Of a stretch of 64,000 bases of DNA, positions 1 through 10,425 are shown one piece after another. The notes beneath the pieces are model-generated. The model did not search any database. It worked only from the letters and a program-made list of their open reading frames with translations, and had not been told where the DNA came from. The DNA is taken from assembly GCA_947579605.1 (NCBI GenBank), contig OX388310.1, positions 1,860,001 to 1,924,000 of the forward strand, written 5' to 3'. Position numbers and translations under genes: made by a program. The stretch comes from Athripsodes cinereus (lineage: Eukaryota > Arthropoda > Insecta > Trichoptera > Leptoceridae). Position 1 is the first letter of the stretch. Each line of letters starts with the position of its first letter.

Positions 1-939
1 TGTCGTCGGTAGCGCCGCGACGCTCTTAGGGAGGAAGGGGTGAGAGGTTCTTAATTATATCCTCAGGCTGCAAGCATGACTATAGTTACTACATATTATA
101 TAAATATATCGTACATATGTAACTGTAAAAGCTATAATGCACACTGTATATTATGTATTTCACAAGCTTTCCCAGAACCTTATTTTTAATTGAATTCCTT
201 AGAACAATAATGATTAATATATTATTTGCATAGAATTATTATTTTTGTGGAGTTCCTACAGGTTTCTCACTCTTTCCTGTAAATTTATAAGTATTCTGTA
301 AAACGTCTCTCATTTACGAGAGAATTTTTAGGCGCTATGTTGTTGCGTAAAATATTTTGAATTATCTTACGTGTGTCAGGAATAAATACTCCATCAATTG
401 TTCAAAAAAAAATCAACAGAAGCCTAGAGTCGTTTTTCAGACTATTGTACGTAAAGTACCCAAAAAACGATTATACTTATACGGTTTGGTGAGCCAACTA
501 CTCAACTGTGTCAATTAGGTATGACTATATTCATTTCTTCTCAAGACCATCCACTCGTTTGCGAGTGATTTAGAGGTATGACTTATATAGGGGGCATTTT
601 ATTTAATATATTTTTGTGTGTGTATTATATTGTTGTTATTTACATTGAGTGCGTATAAGTATAAATAAATAAATAAACTAAAAAATTTAACATCTTCGAT
701 TGAACGATGTCATTTGCCACTCGTTCCTTTTTTAATATTTTAATGACACTTTTAGGATGACCTGACTTAGTCCACATTATCACACTTATTAGAAACGCTG
801 TGTTTGTAACTACAGATATATTGAACAGTCTTTCAAAGGAATTGTACATGAGTAAATTAGAATCCAATTTCCATAATGTACAACACTTTTTTATGGATGA
901 AATGAAAATCTTTACCTTATAATTGTTTACCTTGATTTT
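1..939. other. AT-rich non-coding stretch
   Basis: I see no gene and no clear repeat boundary. The only long frames lack similarity to anything I recognise and lie in AT-rich sequence. Confidence 0.6.
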
Positions 940-1045
940 ATATTGGCACGAAGAGGACAGCTTGCATGTTTCTTACATGCAGCTGGTCTGCTGGCTACCC
1001 CACATGTGGGATATGCCGTGATGGTATAGTTAGTTAGTTAGTTAC
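940..1045 (+). repeat. SINE-like family C, 3' half
   Basis: This segment has the family C landmarks in order: a 'ttggcacgaagaggacag' block, a 'gcagctggtctgctggctac' block and the terminal hairpin cccac/gtggg followed by 'gatatgccgtgatggtata' and a (tagt)n tail. The same blocks recur at more than ten places in this window. The 5' half is absent here. Confidence 0.75.
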
Positions 1046-1554
1046 CTTATAATTAATATTCTTTCTTCTAAAAAGCACGTTTTGTGTTTATTTATTAAGC
1101 TCAATTTACAATTTTATAATTGACTATAATTTAAAATAATTATTCAAATATAAATAAAATCAACGGTAAATGATTATAATAAATAATATCTTAGAAAAAT
1201 ATCAACATTATTGCCTACACTGAAGGAAAATTGTGAAATATTTTCGTAACATTTAGTAGATTTATGTTTGCTTATAAAGGCGAAATTAATGACGTTTTTT
1301 TCTAATAATTTACAGTTTAAAGGTTTAATTTTCATTTGAATCTTTAAAACTTGATTTATTTTATAATATTAATATATTTTTTAAACTCAACAAAGATGGG
1401 TAGTTTCTTTTTAATACAAGAGAGAAGATGGTCTTGGTTGGGCCATGTTTTGTTCAGTTTACAGTGAAAACGTTCAGTGATAGTTGGACTATTTGTTCAT
1501 CCACCAGAGTTCTGACGTCCCGTTCGAGTTTTTTCAAAATACACTATTTCTATT

Positions 1555-1665
1555 ACAACTACATCAGAGCGCTAGGAATATCGTGGAAAAAGGTGACTCA
1601 ACTGGCGCATGACGCTCTGAATGGAAGAGGCTAGTTTCTGCCCTGTACTCCCAAAAAAATGTATA
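1555..1665 (+). pseudogene. LINE ORF C-terminal remnant
   Basis: Translated in pieces, the segment resembles the last residues of an RTE-type LINE protein (a W-K-x-V-x-Q-L-A-x-D pattern, then a degraded E-W-R-R-L-V-S pattern). The same segment recurs at about 42795-42890, where it reads more clearly, and in poor form at about 52750-52855. It is short, frameshifted and clearly non-functional. The assignment rests on recurrence and motif similarity only. Confidence 0.45.
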
Positions 1666-1963
1666 AAAGCTATTTCTGAACTATCGTTATGATTAATAAA
1701 AAAAATAAAGGTAAGGTATCTACCTTCATAAATTTGAAAATCATTGGAAAATATTTTGACTCCGATTTCCAAAATAAAAACAATCATCCTTATTTCCACA
1801 TGATACTTTGATAGTCGTAAAAATTTACGATTCGAATTAGGTATTTCCCAGTTCTAATAGGCAGTATGAACAATAAACACCTTTTATTCGAACGATTTCA
1901 GTTCGCATACATAGATTTTTTTTAGAGATAACACTATAAATAGTGGTTAGATATATTACGTAG

Positions 1964-2056
1964 CTGTGGAACAAAATTCCTTATGATTTGCGGACTCTGG
2001 AGGGTGTGGAGGTGTTCAAGGCGAGGTTAAGAACCTTATTGTTCAAGAGGTGTTAA
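1964..2056 (+). pseudogene. LINE reverse transcriptase, extreme C-terminus
   Basis: A 31-codon frame ending in TAA reads LWNKIPYDLRTLEGVEVFKA and continues to a basic end. The pattern W-N-x-(L/I)-P-x-x-(L/I)-R plus a 'VFKxRLxxLLF' helix is the usual C-terminus of Jockey/CR1-type LINE proteins; compare 'YNSLPDQLKKC' near the end of the 2245-2912 fragment. Nothing upstream is recognisable, so this is a 5'-truncated or eroded copy. Confidence 0.6.
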
Positions 2057-2244
2057 GATTTTTAAATGGGCCCTTGCGGTGATTTTTCCACGAAACGGCG
2101 CATCTAAAAATAATTTGTCTAGTTATTACTATTATTAGATGGAAAAAAACCACTAACATAGTCATAATCTCGCCACTGCATATCATAATATTTTTTTAAG
2201 ATAAATTGCTTAGTTGATTTTATTATATATATAATGAAATCAAA

Positions 2245-2912
2245 AAAACAAAGAGAAAATTGTACTAAATATAAAAGTGGACGATACAAAAATTAAACAA
2301 GTTGATAATGCAAAATATTTGGGAATGGAAATAGATGAAAAACTAGACTGGTCAGTCCACGTTAAGAAAAAGATAAATAAAATATCTCCATTAGCGGGGA
2401 TCTTAAAAAGAGCTGATGTATTCGATCTAGGAACAAAACATATGATGTACCATGCTTTCATCATACCTCATATCACATATGGGTTGGTGGCCTGGTCTCA
2501 TTGTAGTCTGAGAGTCAGAGAATCGATGCAGAGGACAATGAATAAGGCATTGAAAAACGTGCATGGATTTAATAGATTAACTAAAACTATTGATTTATAT
2601 AAAGTGACAGGAGAAATGACTCTCAACCAATTAATAACTTCTGAAAAAGCCAAGACTATACATAAGATAAAAAACGGACATATGAAATCAAACTTGAGCT
2701 TGACGACTAACAGTAGTGTACATGGACACAACACGCGGACTTCAAACAATATAAGAAACATTATACCCAGAACAAATAAAGTTCGAGATGGTTTCTTGTA
2801 CTCTGCTGTTATGATTTATAACAGTTTGCCTGACCAATTGAAGAAATGTAAAAATCCTAAGGAGTTTGGAAAGAGGATTCAAGAGTTAGTAATGACTTCT
2901 CAATGTTTGTGA
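2245..2912 (+). pseudogene. Non-LTR retrotransposon ORF2, C-terminal part (Jockey/CR1-like)
   Basis: An open frame of about 211 codons from Met 2277 to 2912, preceded by in-frame coding sequence, encodes the part of a LINE protein downstream of the reverse transcriptase palm. It has the 'KYLGMEIDEKLDWSVHVKKK' thumb-region motif, a helical 'HAFIIPHITYGLVAWS' segment and the C-terminal 'AVMIYNSLPDQLKKCKNPKEF' block. The catalytic FADD/YADD box and the endonuclease are missing, so this is a typical 5'-truncated insertion, but the frame remaining is open throughout, which suggests a fairly recent copy. Downstream it ends in a short nonanucleotide tail near 3093-3117. Such a fragment cannot retrotranspose. 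I did not find a convincing TSD. Confidence 0.85.
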
Positions 2913-3120
2913 TAGTGTTTTGTGTTTTTTGTTTTCAATAGTGTTGCTGTTCTGTGATTTCTTTGCTCTGGTGTCTTATATTTTACTATAATATCAAATA
3001 ATTTAAATTTATGAATTGTTTTACCAGATTTGTAATACTGCACGCCTCTGACACCAGCAACCTTAGTTGCTGTTTTGAGGTATTGTTTATGATTGAATAA
3101 ATTGAATAAATTGAATTATT
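2913..3120 (+). mobile_element. 3' UTR and microsatellite tail of the 2245 LINE
   Basis: The untranslated end of the preceding LINE copy runs into about three copies of a 'ttgaataaa' unit at 3093-3117. Short tandem tails in place of poly(A) are usual for several LINE clades. The extent is inferred from the ORF end and this tail. Confidence 0.6.
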
Positions 3121-3884
3121 TGTATACACAAATGATGATGTGCAAAAAAAATTAAGAATAGTCCTCCCATTTTTTTTAGGCCAAGTTTGGTCTTTCAAAC
3201 GTCAGTCATTACTCTGGTGAACTATTCTGATCTATGATAGTTAAAAGACCTCCTCATCTTCCTGGGTTCCTGTCCACTGTTTAACATTTTTCAACCAGAG
3301 CATTCAGCCTCTTCACACACCATGCCTAATTTTTTTTTTAAATTTCAAAGTTAACAACGTAAAACGTATCATAAACAAGCCAACTTTTTTAATCACGGTT
3401 TTAGTGGATTAGAAGGAGTTAATTGTATTTTGAAATCCACGCACATAAGCAAATTACACCGTGAGAAATGACTTTAATTACCCCTGGTGTTTGAAATAAT
3501 TTATCGTAGGTTTTTAAAACATCCCCTCGCCAAACATTCTTAACCCTGCACTAAATATTTTATAATATAAATATAATATATAACACAACACACATACATA
3601 CACAGACCAACCCTTATCCGGTACAAACGTAAAGTGTGAACTTTTAATTATTTACCGTTTAATTTTTCACATTTACCCGAACGAAATTTTTGTATTTCAG
3701 TTCCTATGTAATTTATTACGTACATTTTCATATTTAAATATTTCAAATTTGTTTAATGAATTCAACTACCTGTGCTGTGATTAACTCAATTTCGGGTGCC
3801 TTGCCTTTGAATACAGCATATTACATAAAACTTTATACCTGCTTATTGAAGTTAAAAAAAATAGGTACCTACCTACCTACACAT

Positions 3885-4300
3885 CTTCTTCTTCTTCTTC
3901 CTAGCCTACTCCCGTCCACTCCTGGACGAAGGCCTCCTCCATCGCCTTCCACGCCGCTCTATCTCGGGCTCTCTAAAATGCGGCATCTTGGTTGTTGTTT
4001 TGGAGGGTTTGTTGGCGTTACCTCACCACGCTTGCCATGCGGGTTGGTGAGTCGCAGTATCCTGGAGGTTCGGGTGTTTTGTGAACTTTTCCGGATTTTA
4101 ATTGATGCAGCTGCTGCCCTACATCATGGAACCATATCACATCATATTTGGTACGGTGGTATGGGGATTTTCGAGGTTGCCTTCCTGGGGGAAAAGCTGA
4201 CACAGGTATTTCCTCCTGTGTAGATGTTACAGTTATACCGCTGCTACTCGGTCGCCAGAGCCTCGTTAGTTGTCTAGCAGGGAATACCACGTGCAGGTGA
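3885..4300 (-). repeat. Interspersed repeat with (GAA)n tail, unclassified
   Basis: A GC-richer block of about 400 bp starts at a (CTT)n run near 3886-3900, which on the minus strand would be a (GAA)n tail. Overlapping frames occur on both strands but none shows a domain I know. The microsatellite tail and the contrast in base composition with its flanks suggest the 3' end of a retroelement on the minus strand. I cannot name the family. Confidence 0.4.
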
Positions 4301-4574
4301 GGTTGACATTTGGGTTGGCTAGGTGTTATTTGCCATCACCCCATTATCCCCCTTAAATACAAAACCTATCCCCCTTAAATAAAATACCTACACATAAATA
4401 CAAAAAAATAAGGAGAAAGCAAGAGAAGTGTGTAAATGATAACTGAATTGACGTTCTGACTGCCTACCCTACTAAGGATGAAGAAAAAAAGATAGGTAGA
4501 TACATAATAAACCACAATTGGACAAAAAATGGATAGAATAACCACATTTCAGCAACCTGTTCGCTTTATTCACT

Positions 4575-4815
4575 AAATTAATTCACCACTCTTTTCCGTT
4601 GGTTTTCAAGTGTCCTGTAAAAGGCAGGTGTTCGAAAAAAAAATAATGGCATTTTACATCTCAAATTCAGCGATGAGGTTTGCCACCAATCCTAAATGCC
4701 TTTATTTTTGTTGGCACAGAGAAGATGGCTTGCTATGAGTGACGGCTATTATATGCAGTTGGTCTGATGGCTACGCTACTTGTGGGATATGCCGTAATGG
4801 ATTAGTGGTAGTAGT
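4575..4815 (+). repeat. SINE-like family C, near full length
   Basis: Contains all blocks of the family in order: 'tttcaagtgtcctgtaaaag', 'cagcgatgaggtttgccacc', a 'ttggcacagagaagatgg' variant, the terminal '(a)cttgtgggatatgccgta' and a (gta)n tail. I see no clear RNA polymerase III box A/B, so calling it a SINE depends on its length, its abundance and its LINE-like 3' end. Confidence 0.75.
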
Positions 4816-5402
4816 ATGTATTATATGACTTTTTTATTTACTTTTCTGTGAAGAAATTAGATTTAAATTTTACACATTTATTAGTATATACTTATTTAAG
4901 GAAAGAATTTTGTATTAAACTAATGAAAATCAAATAATTTTTTTTAAAGACTATTAAGTCAACTCTCTACATATGTTTGAATTGGAGGTCATGATTTGAT
5001 AAAGAAATTTATTGAATTACTGTTCATATTCTGCCATCCACAGAATTCAATAATATATAAAAATCTATGCTGCCATCTGGTGAGAGATGTTCACGTTCTT
5101 AGATTATCTTTCTGCAATTAACACAGCGTAAATTACTCTGAAGGAATTCCCTATCCTACAAAACAATACTTTCCTCTAAACAATTATCAAACAAATCTAC
5201 CCTTCGCTAATTTTATTATTGTTTCTCATAATTTGGTTTAATTTTTCGTGTTATTCACACAGAAAAACAAACTTTATTATGAGCTTTATGACTTGATAAA
5301 AACACTTTTGTTTTATTATTGACATGGCAATATTTTTTTTATTAAGGTTTATGAAAGCTCAATTAAAAGTTTTTGAATTTGATGGTTATTTTTGTAGTTT
5401 AT

Positions 5403-5609
5403 CAGAGGCCTGAATCAATAACACATTTTCACGTTACGTTTTCATTCCGTTAACGTTCGAGTATAGACGAAATTGCAAGTAAGTGTCAATTTCGTTGCTA
5501 AGATACACAATAGTTACGAAAATTAACACTTTGGCGCAACATCGTCTACATTTGAACGCTAATGGAACGAAAACGTTACGTGAAAATGTGTTATTGACTT
5601 AGGCCTCTG
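5403..5609. mobile_element. MITE with CAGAGGCCT termini
   Basis: A 207-bp non-coding element with terminal inverted repeats of about 40 bp: the left end begins CAGAGGCCTGAATC and the right end is the imperfect reverse complement, ending AGGCCTCTG. A second copy is at 14609-14805. No transposase is encoded. I could not see a convincing TSD at either copy, so the superfamily is undecided; the CAG start would fit hAT. Confidence 0.7.
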
Positions 5610-5809
5610 GTGTAAAGCTTGTACATGTAATTGACAAAAACATCGACAAATTAATTCATAAAAAAATAGGACTGTACATATATAAATAAATTATAAAATA
5701 ATTTTGGAACAAAGTGAAAAAAAATAAAAAAATAAATTTCAGCAAGACGTAATGGAAAAATGGATAATTTGATGAAAGAATATTGTATTATTTCACCATC
5801 AAGACCCCG

Positions 5810-5965
5810 GATTAAAAAGGATCTCGCACCATTTTCCGTAAGTTTTCGAGCGTTCTGTAAAAGGTTAAGACTTTTTTATGAAGGTATAGACAATTCACAC
5901 AGATCGAGCTAATCCCAAACTAAGATATGAGTCGTGTATTATTGGTAGGTACTAACACGACGATA
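5810..5965. repeat. Family C head (+) followed by SINE D tail (-)
   Basis: Bases 5830-5875 carry the family C 5' blocks ('ccgtaagttttcgagcgttc'). Bases about 5885-5960 are the minus-strand copy of the SINE D 3' region ('gagctaatcccaaactaaga', then 'gtactaacacgacgat'). Both are partial. Confidence 0.55.
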
Positions 5966-6093
5966 TATATATATATATTTCCTGTTTCATACAAAAGGGA
6001 GTTTGCACAGTCTGTTGGTTGTGCGGATGAGGTGTCTGTTGGGTGATTTTCTTAATATCTTCACTCTCGCAGGTGTGAAAATCCAGCTAAATG

Positions 6094-6110
6094 CGAAAAC
6101 TTCGTTTAAC
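6094..6110. repeat. Target-site duplication, left copy (17 bp)
   Basis: The sequence cgaaaacttcgtttaac is repeated exactly at 6697-6713, and the two copies bracket an RTE-type LINE fragment. Confidence 0.9.
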
Positions 6111-6696
6111 TCTCTCTCTCTCTCTCCCTGGGCAATTATTAATCCCACATGATGGTGGGGTCTGCCATTTTTGTCTTTCGCCGCCACTCGGCTCTATTCT
6201 GTGCGTCCTCCGGGGAAGCTCCGCAGTCTCTCATGTCTTGCTTCACAACCTCGCGCCACCTCCGCTTGGGTCTTCCTCGGGATCTACTACCAGGGGCAAC
6301 CAATGACTGTGCCCTGTTACCTATGTATTCGGGAGGTCTTCTACTCACATGCCCGTACCACCGTAATCTGCTTTCCTGAATTTTGTCGGATACGTCACGT
6401 ACACCTAGACTTCCACGTATGTACGTATTACGGATTCTGTCTAGCCTGGTGACGCCGCACATCCATCTCAACATTTTCATTTCAGCTGTTTGGACAGCAC
6501 GGACATGTCTCAAAGAGGTATTCCAGGTTTCTGATCCGTAAGTAAGTACAGGCCGGATAACGCTTTTGTATATAAGACCCTTTAGCTTGACAGGCATTCT
6601 ATTATCGCATGTAACTCCCGTGACTTCCCGCCACTTCATCCAGGCTGCAGCAATTCGGTGCTGAATATTGGTGTCCAGATCTCCAGTTGTATGAAT
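6111..6696 (-). mobile_element. RTE-type LINE insertion, 5'-truncated, flanked by 17-bp TSD
   Basis: A 586-bp insertion on the minus strand. The first base after the right TSD copy already lies in coding sequence, and the other end is a (GA)n run (the (CT)n at 6111-6126 on the plus strand) directly abutting the left TSD. Exact TSD, 5' truncation and a microsatellite tail together are the signature of target-primed reverse transcription. The pre-insertion site would have been the TSD followed by the (AT)n run that now starts at 6714. Confidence 0.92.
6139..6690 (-). pseudogene. RTE reverse transcriptase, C-terminal part
   Basis: The minus-strand frame is open from the truncation point to a stop at 6139. 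It begins 'GDLDTNIQHRIAAAWMKW', the thumb-proximal region of RTE proteins, followed by 'CDNRMPVKLKG', 'SVIRPVLTYGSETW', 'AEMKMLRWMCGVTRLDRIRN' and 'SRLRWYGHVSRRP'. These are characteristic C-terminal motifs of RTE-clade LINEs. The catalytic palm and endonuclease are absent through 5' truncation. The remaining 180 or so codons contain no stop, so the insertion is comparatively young. It is not functional on its own. Confidence 0.88.
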
Positions 6697-6710
6697 CGAA
6701 AACTTCGTTT

Positions 6711-6713
<3 letters not shown>
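6697..6713. repeat. Target-site duplication, right copy (17 bp)
   Basis: Exact second copy of 6094-6110, followed directly by the (AT)n run. Confidence 0.9.

Positions 6714-6746
<33 letters not shown>
6714..6746. repeat. (AT)n microsatellite
   Basis: An uninterrupted run of TA dinucleotides next to the right TSD copy. Similar shorter (AT)n runs occur near 5965, 15651, 31424 and 32455. Confidence 0.9.
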
Positions 6747-6749
<3 letters not shown>

Positions 6750-6808
6750 AACACAGATACATGTAAATTATATACGTATGGCATCAATCCTTTCAATATA
6801 TCTTTTTA

Positions 6809-6926
6809 TTGCCGGTTTCAATAACCTATCTATCCGTGACTGTCGATTGAAATGTATGATTTAAAATATAGAACACAATAGATTTCAATCGACAGTAGCG
6901 GATAGATAGATTATTGAAACCGGCCA
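6809..6926. mobile_element. 118-bp MITE, TTA-flanked (Harbinger-type)
   Basis: Ends are TTGCCGGTTTCAATAA and the reverse complement of TGGCCGGTTTCAATAA, extending into arms of about 45 bp that include 'tatccg' and 'gactgtcgattgaaat'. TTA precedes the left end (6806-6808) and follows the right end (6927-6929). A 3-bp T-W-A duplication is the usual PIF/Harbinger target. The element is non-coding. Confidence 0.7.
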
Positions 6927-7358
6927 TTAATGAACAAAGATAACAATATTTATTACATGTTGTTAGTTCGTTGGCCACTGTGATCGTGAGAGATGTCGTG
7001 ATGGTCCAAAAATGTAAAATTTAGAACACATATATTATAAACACCAATAGGTACCTATACACCAATTTAAATAAAATATTCAAAGTCCGTTATCTTTTAT
7101 TGGTGTGTGATAATCAAATATTACTAAGTATTAAATGTTTAATGACTAATAATAATAATAATATGTTCATTGATTAATTAGAAGAATTTAATTGAAAATA
7201 ATTATCAATGTCCATAATTTATTATTATTATTAGCATATTATAACAGAATAGTGGCAACAATACACAGCACAATATGCGCCTGTACAGTACTCACAATCA
7301 TAGAATAACTATTATTCCAACTTGATACGAGATTGTTGTTGTTCTTACGTTAAAAATT

Positions 7359-7371
7359 ACTGTAGTTAATA
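7359..7371. repeat. Target-site duplication of the 7372 element, left copy
   Basis: The 13-mer actgtagttaata occurs here and at 7939-7951. The right copy overlaps the tail of the adjacent fold-back element, so the 7372 element appears to have inserted into or at the edge of an older one. Confidence 0.8.
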
Positions 7372-7492
7372 GAGATTCTATTTTACCGGTGTTAGCTTTG
7401 TGAAAGTTCATTTTTATTATTATATATTATATTATAAAATTATAAAAATAATATCAAAACAAACACTGTTTACTTTCACTATATTTATTTTC

Positions 7493-7529
7493 GGCAGAAG
7501 CCTTTCGGACTTAGTCCATCTTCAGTGCC
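7493..7529 (-). ncRNA. Hammerhead-like ribozyme motif, left arm
   Basis: Read on the minus strand: stem I strand ggca, core CUGAAGA, one extra U, stem II GGAC-UAA-GUCC, core GAAA, a minimal stem III (A15.1 with U16.1 and a G.U pair), C17, then stem I strand ugcc. All conserved hammerhead core bases are present, and stem I pairs over 4 bp. The predicted cut lies between plus-strand bases 7497 and 7496. The extra U after A9 is a departure from textbook hammerheads. Confidence 0.65.
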
Positions 7530-7868
7530 TTGTACTTAAGAACTTAAAAAAAAATAAAAAAAAAAAAATAAAAAAAAAAAATAATAATTGTTTCATTTGA
7601 ATAATTCATTAATGTTTATATTTCAAAATTTTTGACTTCTTTTTGATTGCTTTTATATTTTTGATTGTGTATGACAACCGAATGGGCTATAATATAAAAT
7701 AAATCATTTAATATATGAACACTTATAAATTGGACATTGCATTACATACTTGTTAATCAAAATTATATATCTGTACTAAATTTATATGTATTGTCTGTAG
7801 TGTTCCGTCGATTTGAATAAATAAATAAATAAATAAACTTCTTCTTAAGAGTTCTTAAGTAGGTACAA

Positions 7869-7905
7869 GGCACTGAAGATGGACTAAGTCCGAAAGGCTT
7901 CTGCC
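7869..7905 (+). ncRNA. Hammerhead-like ribozyme motif, right arm
   Basis: Sequence-identical to the left-arm motif but on the plus strand, with CUGAAGA at 7873-7879, stem II 7881-7891, GAAA at 7892-7895, C17 at 7901 and the closing stem I strand at 7902-7905. The predicted cleavage is 7901/7902. Confidence 0.65.
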
Positions 7906-7943
7906 GAAAATAAATATAGTGAAAGTAAACAGTGTTTGACTGT

Positions 7944-8208
7944 AGTTAATATTGTCGACCAATGATACGTGGTGGAAATTCATGTTGAATGAATAAAAAT
8001 AAAACATTTATATTTAGTACTCCTATAGTGGATTTATTGATCGCGAGCCGGATTTCAAGGGCTTCCGCTCTCATCATCAGGCTAATGTAAAGTGACCCTT
8101 ACGTTAACCTGCTGATGATAACGGAAGCTCTTGGAAGCCGTGTTCGTATTTAATAAAGTCACTTTGGAATTATATAATAGAAGTGTTTTAATTTTATTAA
8201 TTAAAGAA
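7944..8208. mobile_element. Fold-back element B1 (hammerhead family B)
   Basis: Left tail (about 7944-7990, containing 'gtggaaattcatgttgaa'), then inverted copies of the family B unit meeting near 8090-8105. The minus-oriented motif at 8041-8084 keeps CUGAUGA, GAAA and the U-C cleavage dinucleotide. The plus-oriented one starting at 8112 keeps CUGAUGA but has GGAA for GAAA and is decayed. The left end is overlapped by the TSD of the 7372 element, which makes B1 the older insertion. Confidence 0.65.
8041..8084 (-). ncRNA. Hammerhead-like motif, family B (copy B1)
   Basis: Core CUGAUGA (plus 8074-8080), stem II GAGAGC-GGAA-GCCCUU with one mismatch, GAAA (8053-8056), and U16.1-C17 (8046, 8045). 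Stem III has a mismatch relative to the best copy at 30604-30649. Confidence 0.5.
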
Positions 8209-8348
8209 CTACTACCGGACGTCAATTTTTTTGGCAAACTTTGTTCACAAAACCCTATAAGAAATTTATATAATATTCTAATGCCATTTTGGTTCTATAT
8301 TTATTTTCTTTTGAGTAATTCATAATTTGAAATCGATAGTGAGTCAAT

Positions 8349-8488
8349 TAAGCTCCAGAACATTAAGGAGTGGACCGGGATGAGTGGTGTGGAGGAGTTG
8401 TTTCGAGCTGTCTAGAACAGGAAGGATTTCTCCCAGGTGGTCGTCAACGTCGGGGGGACCCGACAAGACACGTAGAGAAGAAGAAGAA
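8349..8488 (+). pseudogene. LINE 3' fragment flanked by 11-bp imperfect TSD
   Basis: The segment encodes 'NIKEWTGMSGVEELFRAV', an internal stop, then 'SQVVVNVGGTRQDT' and a stop, followed by a (GAA)n tail. This matches the C-terminus of the LINE at 36575-37562. The flanks agtgagtcaat (8338-8348) and agtgaatcaat (8489-8499) differ at one base and look like an aged TSD. The fragment is 140 bp, an extreme 5' truncation. Confidence 0.75.
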
Positions 8489-8499
8489 AGTGAATCAAT

Positions 8500-10425
8500 A
8501 GAAGTAGTATATGGATCTAACTGGTTGACTGTGATATTGTGTTTATCTTCGTCGCATTTTTGTGTATGGTTATGAAAATTAAGTAGTAGGTAGGTACCTA
8601 GGTATATCAAAATCATAATCTTATTCCTAGTTAAAACTATTTGATGCTGCAGTATCACAATTGCTTAATATTGTATTTCAATATAAGTAAAAAAAGGTGG
8701 AAGAGCAATAAATTCTTTACCGGGTGCATCACGGAATAAAGAACATTTTTCGATTGTGAGGTTTAGCATTAATCGGGTATAATTATTCTATTTAAAAACT
8801 AGTCATGGGTAGGTAGTTAGCCGGGTCTAACTTTGCATATAATATTATTGTCAGCGGATAATTGTGCAATAGTCATAATATGGAGGAAAGGTAGTATGAA
8901 AGTGAATTAAATATTGAATTGTAATAATTATAATAGAAACCATTAAATTTTAGAGAAATAATACATAATAATTATAATCAATACAAAGCAATTAAATAAT
9001 TAGAGTGAAATAAAATAATTGGTGCATTCCATTTATTTCATACAATTTTAATTTCGGATAATTTACCAGTAAGTAGGTTACATATTGTTGTATTTGTAAT
9101 TTATTTATTTTGATTTTTTTTCACCTAATGGCTTACTATCTATCTATCTATCTATACTCACTTACTCACCTTATTTGTAATTACCTACGGGATATAGACT
9201 TTCTAACGTGACTTTGCACTATCGCCCGTATATATCCGAGATTCTATATGACGTGGTGCTTTGGCACGTAAACAGCACTTAAATGATGTCCAATAATAAT
9301 TATTCGTCTTTTGAGTATACATGTTACAGAGCACTTAAAAAAACAATACAACATGAATATTTATTTATTTATTTTCAATATAATCCGTTACTTTTTATGT
9401 ATCCATATTAAATGAATTAAAAAAAACTTTTTTATACACACTTTTTATTTATGTTTCTGTAGACAATATTGTTTGTCATTGTTGTTATTTTTATACATTT
9501 TTAAGATTCTTAGATATACATACACTGTATGTATGCAGAGAAAGGAAATATATTTGTATAGATATGAATTATTACAGTACTTTGAAACACTTTTTAATAA
9601 CCTTCAAACACGAAGGTTAAATTTAAAAAATAATGACAATATAAATATATTTTATGTATTTCCATTGTATATAGTACAATGACAATTGTAGACAATTCAT
9701 AAAAAAGAAGGAAGTTATTATTTTCCAACCATACTTCCTTTCTACACCGGGTCCCAATTGTGAACGAATCGTCCATTGAACAAGCACCCTATGACAAAAA
9801 ACTCACATAAAAAGAAAAAATCCTACACCCTTATTTTTCTTCAAACAATCTTCAACATTTTATCTTCAATGACTATTTTTCATCTCACATTTTACATTTC
9901 ATAGCGAAGACTTTTTATTCTTATTACTTTTTCGTTTTTTTCTAACACTTGGAATATTTATTCCTTCGTGTGTAATGACTATAAGTTACTTGTAAGATTT
10001 AAGACTAAAGGACTTTATTTTCTTAAGGTGTTTTTTGTAATAAGTTTTTATATTTGTACACAAACATCTATGTAGATTCTAGAGATTCTTAAGACGCTGC
10101 TAACAAATCATTTGTTTTTAAAAAATAATATGAACCTTATGAATAAAACAACTATTATTAGGTGTTTTTTCAATATGAAAAAAAATTTGCTGTTTTAATA
10201 TATTTTATTTTTTCACAACTTGGGGTACACAGCAAACAGTTTGTTAAAGGGGCATATTGTCGTATCGTGCACAATTAAAATAAGAGATTCAGGATGGGTG
10301 GCATGTCTTGTAATCAAATTGTAGATGTTAACTATTGTCATGTGAGAGGTTCTACCATTTTCTGTCTTTTAAAATACACACGATACAGGACACGATAGCC
10401 GACACTACAAAAAATACCTTTCTTA
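8500..10425. other. AT-rich non-coding interval
   Basis: No gene recognised. It holds a minus-strand family C head fragment near 8695-8745, a short (CTAT)n run near 9137-9157 and a probable minus-strand family C piece near 10285-10340. The remainder shows no structure I can support. Confidence 0.55.

Larger units (their letters stand above)
7372..7938. mobile_element. Fold-back element with two opposed hammerhead-like motifs
   Basis: A 567-bp element between 13-bp direct repeats. A one-sided tail of about 90 bp (7372-7460) is followed by a left arm (about 7461-7541), an AT-rich spacer with A-rich and (aata)n runs, and a right arm (about 7844-7938) that is the reverse complement of the left. 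The right arm ends at the TSD boundary. Each arm contains one hammerhead-like motif pointing away from the spacer. No ORF of note is present. The inverted repeats, a tail at one end only, and the ribozyme motif match descriptions of Penelope-like element termini; a Penelope RT and GIY-YIG domain are absent, so this would be a non-autonomous derivative. Confidence 0.75.

Noticed and set aside
4018..4290. 90-codon minus-strand frame in a GC-richer block
   Set aside because: Overlaps a plus-strand frame of similar length, shows no recognisable domain, and sits in a repeat with a (GAA)n tail.
6149..6452. Plus-strand frames across the RTE fragment
   Set aside because: They are antisense shadows of the minus-strand RTE coding sequence.
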